Assembly (NCBI GenBank): GCA_003563755.1
Contig: PWUB01000111.1
Coordinates: forward strand, 1 to 8,197
Source of the DNA: Clostridia bacterium
GTDB lineage: Bacteria > Bacillota_E > SLMV01 > PUMD01
Direction of reading: 5' to 3'
Length of the DNA stretch: 8,197 nt
The notes under the pieces were generated by a model. It saw only the letters and a list, made by a program, of their open reading frames with translations. It was not told the origin of the DNA and ran no database searches. Numbering within the stretch: the first letter of the stretch is position 1; the number at the start of each line of letters is the position of its first letter. The position numbers and the translations under genes were made by a program. This document shows, in pieces, positions 1 to 4,038 of the stretch.

Positions 1-1260
1 CGGCCACTGAATGAGCATGGGAGTCGGAACCCCAACCGTGGGATCCGAGAGTATGTAGTGATCGCTGCCGCCGGAGAACGGAGTCACCCGGTGCTTGAAC
101 AGTGGGAACCTGGCAGAGCCGAAGGGTGGTCCTGCCTCACCTCCCGTGGCCAGGAGAATCCTCTCCAGCAGCTCCATGAAGCAGCACGACGTGGCCCTGG
201 GCGGCGCGACCAGGAGGAGCGGCCCCTCGCAGAGTGCCTGGTTCTGTCCCACCATGTCGAGGTTCACACCCGCGACTATATCGGGTATGCACTCCTCATT
301 GGTTGCCAGGTGCGCATAGGTACCCATCATCTCCGGTATGAGGAGAAACCGGATGCTCCTCCTGGGAGTTTCCAGCCTGCCCTGGTCTACCAGGCTCTGC
401 AGGGTTCGGGCCATCTCCATGACGGTGCCCGCACCGGAAGCATTGTCCGCCGCCATACCAGCTGGGTGACACAGGTGGGCCGTGACCAGGATCTCTTCGG
501 CGGTGGTTCCCGGTATCAGGGCGGACACGTTCTGAATGCTGCCGACACGAAAGTCCACGTCTGCATCGGCATGCACCACCAGCCTCGCGTCCTCTTCCTC
601 GGCGTTCTTCAGATCGCGGGCCAGCCCCCGGAGGCGCTGTCCCTCCGTGGGAGTCACGGTGAACCCAACGAATTCCGGATCACCGAGGGCGTGTCGAAAT
701 CGCCCCCGGTGGCGAGCTCGGGGCAGATCAGTCGAATACCGCACGCCGGGGATATCGTTCATCTGATCGCATACAACGCCGACGGCGCCTCGCTCCCTGA
801 GCTCCATCCAGCGTGACTCGACCTCACCGCCGCCCAACACGAACTTGCCGTCAACATCTGCTTCAGACAGGGCGGCCCCATCCTCCAATACCACTAACTC
901 AGCCCGAATGCCTCCGGGAGGGGTTCCGCCGCTCCTTTCAAACAGAGAGACCCGTGTGTCCCGCAGGGAAGCCAGGCACCGGCGGTGCTCGGCCGGTTCT
1001 TCGAGCCACAGCTGTGCATCTGTCACTTCCCACTCCAGTGGCGGCGTGCTGGTCCAGTGAGCGGATTGGCCGTCAGCATTGTACTCGACTACCTGTGCAT
1101 CCAGCCCCCACCCGGCAAGCCTCTGGTAGCAGAGCTCTGCCGCACGCCTGTAGTCCGCACTCGCTTTTACCCGGTGAAAGCGCGAGATGGCGATGAGGTT
1201 GTCCATACATGCCTCACCCGACAAGACCTCTTCGATCTCGCGGAGATATCCCGTGAACAT
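1..1260 (-). CDS. M28-family zinc peptidase, DUF4910-like (C-terminus cut by window edge)
   Basis: The 420 visible codons read without a stop from an ATG at 1258-1260 to the left edge, so the C-terminus is missing. A ribosome site (GGAAGGAG at 1270-1277, 9 bases before the ATG) supports this start, although the frame stays open upstream. The N-terminal part (about residues 20-115) looks like the aminopeptidase-like lead domain of the DUF4910 group (SRFHR, then an ADG..HWTSTPPLEWEV stretch). Residues about 117-240 form an inserted PA-like region. The M28 core follows: AHLCHP (H262), ADNASG (D272), LIPE (E310), NLDMVG (D335) and SDHYIL (H401) match the usual order of co-catalytic zinc ligands and base. 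M28 enzymes usually have two adjacent glutamates; here the second is Met311. No signal peptide or membrane segment is seen, so the protein is probably cytoplasmic and cleaves peptides, most likely as an aminopeptidase. Substrate and actual activity are inference. Confidence 0.85.
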   Translation of the reverse strand, partial: MFTGYLREIEEVLSGEACMDNLIAISRFHRVKASADYRRAAELCYQRLAGWGLDAQVVEYNADGQSAHWTSTPPLEWEVTDAQLWLEEPAEHRRCLASLRDTRVSLFERSGGTPPGGIRAELVVLEDGAALSEADVDGKFVLGGGEVESRWMELRERGAVGVVCDQMNDIPGVRYSTDLPRARHRGRFRHALGDPEFVGFTVTPTEGQRLRGLARDLKNAEEEDARLVVHADADVDFRVGSIQNVSALIPGTTAEEILVTAHLCHPAGMAADNASGAGTVMEMARTLQSLVDQGRLETPRRSIRFLLIPEMMGTYAHLATNEECIPDIVAGVNLDMVGQNQALCEGPLLLVAPPRATSCCFMELLERILLATGGEAGPPFGSARFPLFKHRVTPFSGGSDHYILSDPTVGVPTPMLIQWP

Positions 1261-1507
1261 GTCACCAATCTCCTTCCAGCTGGCAAGCTGCCTCGATCTT
1301 CGTGTGCGTAGTCTCCACCACCTATTCGGACTCGCACCCGTCACTCCTCCCCAGAGAGAGGGTGGGAGTTGCGGTGCCTGGCATTGTCGGGCAGTCGAGG
1401 GGGTATAGTCTGGATGGAGAAGAAAGGGTCGACGGCAGCGGACGACGGCGGCCGACCGGGTATAGGCAGGAAGTGCTGCAGGGACGCTCCCTACGAGGGT
1501 GGGTTCT
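1261..1507. other. Intergenic region between ferritin-like gene and M28 peptidase
   Basis: These 247 bases separate the ferritin-like stop codon from the peptidase start. I see no convincing reading frame. Just after the ferritin-like stop, the minus strand carries a small stem (AGGGA, 3-base loop, TCCCT, near 1480-1495) without a following U-run, so it is not a standard intrinsic terminator. The last part holds the peptidase ribosome binding site at 1270-1277. I could not identify a clear -35/-10 pair; a TATACC on the minus strand near 1400 has no good -35 at a normal distance. Confidence 0.5.
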
Positions 1508-1804
1508 TCATGAACGGATTTCGGAGCGCTCCTCGGGGTGCTCCGGAGCATCCCGGTAGGTGGAATGCTGGGAACTGTGTTGGTTCACCTGCTGATAGGT
1601 GTTTAACAGCTCTTGATCGGAGTACCTGGCGACCTGGTCCCTGATGACCGCGATATGCTTTTCCTCCGCCTTGGCTAGATCGGCAAAGAGTGCGGCCATG
1701 TCCTCGTTTTGGCTGTCCTGAGACTCCCGCATGTACCTGATATACTGGATGAGAGCCTGTTCCTTCTGACGCAGAGCCTCTTCCAGGTGGCTCAGTGTGT
1801 GCAT
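1508..1804 (-). CDS. Small ferritin-like (rubrerythrin-type ExxH) two-helix protein
   Basis: This is a 98-residue protein. The ATG at 1802-1804 is chosen because a strong ribosome site (GGGGAGG, 1813-1819) lies 8 bases upstream. The frame stays open to 2014, but that extension is rich in Cys, Pro, Arg and Ser and does not look like protein. Residues 5-62 form two long amphipathic helices: E15-QALIQYIRYMRES, a short turn, then DMAALFADLAKAEEKH. The E47-x-x-H50 motif, and E15 about 32 residues earlier, match helices A and B of the rubrerythrin/ferritin-like di-iron fold. This is only half of a four-helix bundle, so two chains would have to pair to complete a metal site. The C-terminal 35 residues are polar and His/Glu/Arg-rich (H76, H80, H89) and look disordered. 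There are no cysteines, so no rubredoxin domain. A role in iron binding or oxidative defence is inferred from the fold only; a structural coat-type role is an alternative. Confidence 0.6.
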   Translation of the reverse strand: MHTLSHLEEALRQKEQALIQYIRYMRESQDSQNEDMAALFADLAKAEEKHIAVIRDQVARYSDQELLNTYQQVNQHSSQHSTYRDAPEHPEERSEIRS

Positions 1805-1842
1805 CACATCGACCTCCCCGTCGGAATCATCGTGTTTATTCT

Positions 1843-1877
1843 GCCCTGCTGGCGATCCCCTGTATGCACAGCAGGGC
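1843..1877 (-). repeat. 9-bp perfect inverted repeat in leader of ferritin-like gene
   Basis: The arms GCCCTGCTG (1843-1851) and CAGCAGGGC (1869-1877) are exact reverse complements separated by 17 bases. The element ends 38 bases before the ferritin-like ATG, upstream of its ribosome site. There is no U-run after it in the direction of transcription. It could be an RNA hairpin in the 5' leader or an operator for a dimeric regulator; the sequence alone does not decide. Confidence 0.5.
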
Positions 1878-2049
1878 GGAAGTCTCTGTCGTAGCCGCGG
1901 GCAGGAGACCGGCGGGACTCGGATGGACCCAGCCAGAGGCCAGGAAAGCCAGGACCGTCCGCACCGGGTAGCAAGGGTGAACATGGACGAACAGGTGCCC
2001 AGCAATCCGGACACCTGAACTCATGTGGGTCAAATCCCTATCATGGATC

Positions 2050-2121
2050 GTGAGCTGAACCGCCCCCACGGCAGACCGACGCTGATCTCAGTCGTTCCCA
2101 GCAGGCGGAAGTTCAGCTCAC
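2050..2121. repeat. 72-base nested inverted repeat (11-bp perfect outer stem)
   Basis: The outer arms GTGAGCTGAAC (2050-2060) and GTTCAGCTCAC (2111-2121) are perfect reverse complements. The pairing continues inward as CGCC (2061-2064) with GGCG (2104-2107) after a 3-base bulge. The central part contains another bulged stem: CGA-CG-CTG pairs with CAGTCG around an ATCT loop near 2079-2096. The result is a long hairpin with two or three stacked stems. Neither side has a U-run, so it is not a simple intrinsic terminator. No clear target-site duplication flanks it, and it lacks tRNA landmarks. It could be a structured RNA, an attenuation element, or a small palindromic repeat of the genome. Confidence 0.65.
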
Positions 2122-2203
2122 CCTAAGACCACCACGAGAGTCCTGATCAGCCGTCGTTGTCCTTATCTCACCTCTGGATCGCTGCAGAAGGGTGCTGTCT
2201 CTG

Positions 2204-2240
2204 CTGCTGCTTCGCTCCGCCTGATCGCACGAAGCACCAG
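2204..2240. repeat. Imperfect 11-bp inverted repeat downstream of the aminotransferase
   Basis: The arms CTGCTGCTTCG (2204-2214) and CGAAGCACCAG (2230-2240) pair at 10 of 11 positions around a 15-base loop. The element begins about 97 bases beyond the aminotransferase stop in the direction of transcription. It could help end or stabilise that transcript, but there is no U-tract next to it, so a factor-independent terminator is not supported. Confidence 0.4.
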
Positions 2241-2336
2241 CGGTGTCGGGCAGACCCAGGCACCTTATCACTACTGAACGTTTCTCACACCTTCCTGATC
2301 CGGTACGCCTTGCCCGCCTCTCCGAAGCCAGGCATC

Positions 2337-3677
2337 TCACAGATTAGATAAGACCTCGGTCAGAGCCTTGACGATCATATCAATCTGTTCGTACTCAATG
2401 ACGAGCGGCGGGGAGAACGTGAGGGTATCACCGAGAGGCCGGAGGATGATGTTATGGTTGAGCAGCTCCTCGGAAACCCTATCCCCCATGCCCTCCGTGG
2501 CCGAGAAGGGAGTCTTTGTGGCTGTGTCTTTGACCAGCTCAACGCGGCCCATAAGACCCAGTGCAGATACGTCACCCACCACGGGAATTACCCTCAGTTT
2601 CTCCAGCCTGTCAAGCAGGTAGCGTCCTTTCTCCCGGGCCTGTCGGACCAGGCTTTCCCGTTGTATGATGTCGAGGTTTGCCCCGGCAGCAGCACAGGCT
2701 GCTGGGTGCCCTGCATAGGTATTTCCGTGTAGGAATGTGCGGCCCTCTCCGTGCTTACCCAGGTAAGCGGAGAATATCTCCTCGCTGACCATGGTGGCGC
2801 CCAGCGGCTGGTAACCTGACGTCAATGCCTTGGCAAAGACCATCATGTCGGGAGTGATGTCCCAGTGACGGGTTCCGAACATCTCGCCGGTGCGACCGAA
2901 ACCGGTCACCACCTCGTCCACGATGAGGAGCACTTCGTGTTCACGGCAGATCCGCTGAATCTGCTGCCAGTATCCATCCGGGGGAACGAGCATGCCGCCG
3001 GCACCCATGACCGGTTCACCTATGAAAGCAGCAACCGTCTCCGGATCCTCAAACTCCAGCGTCCGTTCCAGGTCCTTTGCGCAGTTAAGCTCGCAGGAAT
3101 CCCGGCTCAGCTCGTAGGGGCATCGGTAGCAGTAGGGAGCCTCGATGTGCCGAAACCCCGGTACCAGGGGCTCGAAGTGTTTCCTGTTTCCGGCGATGCC
3201 CGTGGCACTCAGGGCTCCCATTGTGACTCCGTGGTAGGCTCGATTCCGCGATATGATCTTGTACTTGTTCTTCTTTACCTTGAGCCGCCAGTACTGCCTG
3301 GCAATCTTCAAGGCCGTCTCGTTTGCCTCTGAGCCCCCGGAGGCGAAAAACACTCGGTTCATGTTCTCCGTCTGTGTCATCTGAACCAGGCGGTGAGCCA
3401 GCCTAACCGCGGCATCATTGGCCATGCCGTCGAAGGAGGGGAACCAGCTGAGACGGTTCATCTGTTCATACACCGCGTCAGCGATCTCCTTCCGCCCGTA
3501 TCCAACATTGGCTAGCCAGAGTCCACCGTGTACATCGATGTATGTCTCGCCTGTATCAGTTCTCACCGTAGCTCCATCGCCGGACACTACCATCAACGGC
3601 TGCTTTTCTGCCAGATCGCCCATCTGGGTAAAGGGGCTCCAATAATGCTTTTCGTAATAACTCCTGAGTTCCGACAC
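2337..3677 (-). CDS. Class III PLP-dependent aminotransferase (omega-amino-acid:pyruvate type)
   Basis: The enzyme transfers an amino group from an amino acid or amine, often at an omega position, to a keto acid such as pyruvate. It is cytosolic. The GTG at 3675-3677 is the preferred start (446 residues, normal for the family) because GAGGGGTGA (3683-3691) precedes it by 5 bases. An in-frame ATG at 3749 would give 470 residues, but it has no ribosome site and lies in the loop of a leader hairpin. Visible landmarks, numbered from the GTG: SGGSEANE near 113-120, YHG near 148-150, GEPVMGAGG near 220-228, IVDEVVTGFGRTG with the PLP-nitrogen aspartate D254, the Schiff-base lysine K283 in FAKALTSGYQPLGA, and HGNTYAGHP with the phosphate-binding threonine near 320. 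A C-x2-C-x8-C-x3-C cluster lies at 183-199. The N-terminal YWSPFTQMGDLAEKQPLMV resembles beta-alanine/taurine:pyruvate transaminases. The exact amino donor cannot be read from the sequence. The gene appears to stand alone behind its own leader. Confidence 0.9.
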   Translation of the reverse strand: MSELRSYYEKHYWSPFTQMGDLAEKQPLMVVSGDGATVRTDTGETYIDVHGGLWLANVGYGRKEIADAVYEQMNRLSWFPSFDGMANDAAVRLAHRLVQMTQTENMNRVFFASGGSEANETALKIARQYWRLKVKKNKYKIISRNRAYHGVTMGALSATGIAGNRKHFEPLVPGFRHIEAPYCYRCPYELSRDSCELNCAKDLERTLEFEDPETVAAFIGEPVMGAGGMLVPPDGYWQQIQRICREHEVLLIVDEVVTGFGRTGEMFGTRHWDITPDMMVFAKALTSGYQPLGATMVSEEIFSAYLGKHGEGRTFLHGNTYAGHPAACAAAGANLDIIQRESLVRQAREKGRYLLDRLEKLRVIPVVGDVSALGLMGRVELVKDTATKTPFSATEGMGDRVSEELLNHNIILRPLGDTLTFSPPLVIEYEQIDMIVKALTEVLSNL

Positions 3678-3682
3678 AGGTT

Positions 3683-3691
3683 TCACCCCTC
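3683..3691 (-). promoter_or_regulatory. Ribosome binding site deciding the aminotransferase GTG start
   Basis: On the minus strand this reads GAGGGGTGA, whose GGTGA part fits the anti-Shine-Dalgarno sequence. It sits 5 bases before the GTG at 3675-3677. No comparable site precedes the in-frame ATG codons at 3749 and 3737. Confidence 0.65.
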
Positions 3692-3713
3692 GATAGTTGT
3701 GATGTATTGGAGG

Positions 3714-3756
3714 AAAAAACGCTGATAGCCCCCTCATATTGTCTACCATACGAGGG
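3714..3756 (-). promoter_or_regulatory. Leader hairpin plus U-run upstream of the aminotransferase (possible attenuator)
   Basis: On the minus-strand RNA, CCCUCGUAU (3748-3756) pairs with AUAUGAGGG (3731-3739) over 9 base pairs including one G-U, with an 8-base loop. A run of six U follows at 3714-3719, about 11 bases beyond the stem and 36 bases before the GTG start. The G-U pair would be an A-C mismatch on the opposite strand, so the fold favours a minus-strand transcript. The gap between stem and U-run is longer than in standard terminators, so termination is uncertain. Confidence 0.4.
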
Positions 3757-3781
3757 CCGTGGTCTATGTGGCGATCGTTCT

Positions 3782-3883
3782 TCAGGGGAGCCCTTCGACC
3801 ATCTGACCGGCAAGAACTGAGAGAGCAGATTGGGGACCTTGCCCCAGCTCCCCCAGGACCTTCTGCTCAACATGTTCACTCAC
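3782..3883 (-). CDS. Candidate small ORF B (33 codons), coupled to ORF A
   Basis: The frame starts with GTG at 3881-3883 and ends with TGA at 3782-3784. The start overlaps the stop of the preceding small ORF by four bases (GTGA), the arrangement typical of translational coupling. A GGAAAG lies 6 bases upstream. The product would be MSEHVEQKVLGELGQG followed by PQSALSVLAGQMVEGLP. It is plausible amphipathic helical protein, rich in Glu, Val and Leu, with no cysteine or membrane segment. I do not recognise a family. It could also be one half of a decayed gene together with ORF A. Chance is a real alternative for so short a frame. Confidence 0.3.
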   Translation of the reverse strand: MSEHVEQKVLGELGQGPQSALSVLAGQMVEGLP

Positions 3884-3987
3884 GCGGTGCTTTCCGGATC
3901 TGATATTCGCCCCAGGAGCATCCTCTCGGACTCAAACGCGTAGTGTGCGGTCTGCATACCGTCACCACTGAGCCAGCCCCTCTTCAT
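3880..3987 (-). CDS. Candidate small ORF A (35 codons) downstream of the yhaN-like gene
   Basis: The ATG at 3985-3987 lies 51 bases beyond the stop of the yhaN-like gene. It is preceded by GGAG (3996-3999) with an 8-base spacing. The product would begin MKRGWLSGDGMQTAHYAFES and end RMLLGRISDPESTA. Third codon positions are mostly G or C (about 25 of 35), in keeping with the neighbouring genes but not decisive. It could be translated from the yhaO-yhaN transcript. I recognise no family; it has neither a signal peptide nor a membrane segment. It may be a real small protein, a leader peptide, or the remnant of a frameshifted gene continuing into ORF B. Confidence 0.3.
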   Translation of the reverse strand: MKRGWLSGDGMQTAHYAFESERMLLGRISDPESTA

Positions 3988-4038
3988 CGTCAGTTCTCCG
4001 AGAGTTCGGGTCAACTCATCTTCCGCTCAACAGGGTGG

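Larger units (their letters stand above)
1805..2336. other. Long structured intergenic region (about 530 bases) with three inverted repeats
   Basis: No convincing gene is visible between the aminotransferase stop and the ferritin-like start. The open frames on either strand are short and compositionally odd (Arg/Ser/Cys/Pro-rich), and lack good ribosome sites. The region holds three inverted repeats, listed separately: 1843-1877, 2050-2121 and 2204-2240. None is followed by a U-run in the minus direction, so I cannot call an intrinsic terminator for the aminotransferase gene. A promoter for the ferritin-like gene must lie here if that gene is transcribed alone. A TTGACC on the minus strand near 2030 is a possible -35 box but lacks a good -10. 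Confidence 0.5.

Noticed and set aside
58..816. A 252-codon plus-strand open frame
   Set aside because: It is antisense to the M28 peptidase, whose minus-strand frame shows zinc-ligand motifs in the right order; the plus-strand product resembles nothing.
1855..1870. CATACA on the minus strand as a sporulation sigma-E type -10 box
   Set aside because: No matching -35 element lies at the proper distance, so a promoter cannot be supported.
1805..2014. A 70-residue N-terminal extension of the ferritin-like protein
   Set aside because: The extension is Cys/Pro/Arg/Ser-rich and includes the inverted repeat at 1843-1877, while a strong ribosome site stands directly before the ATG at 1804.
1988..2045. 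Possible tRNA 3' half (GGGTCAAATCCC on the plus strand)
   Set aside because: The T-loop is one base short, the stem does not extend to five pairs, and no matching acceptor or anticodon arms lie upstream.
2050..2121. TPP riboswitch or tRNA
   Set aside because: A CTGAGA string is present on the minus strand, but the other conserved TPP segments are missing. The 11-bp outer stem and the absence of D- and T-arm features exclude a tRNA.
2113..2340. A 75-codon minus-strand frame in the intergenic region
   Set aside because: The product is low-complexity, rich in Arg and Ser, without a ribosome site; it also runs through one inverted repeat.
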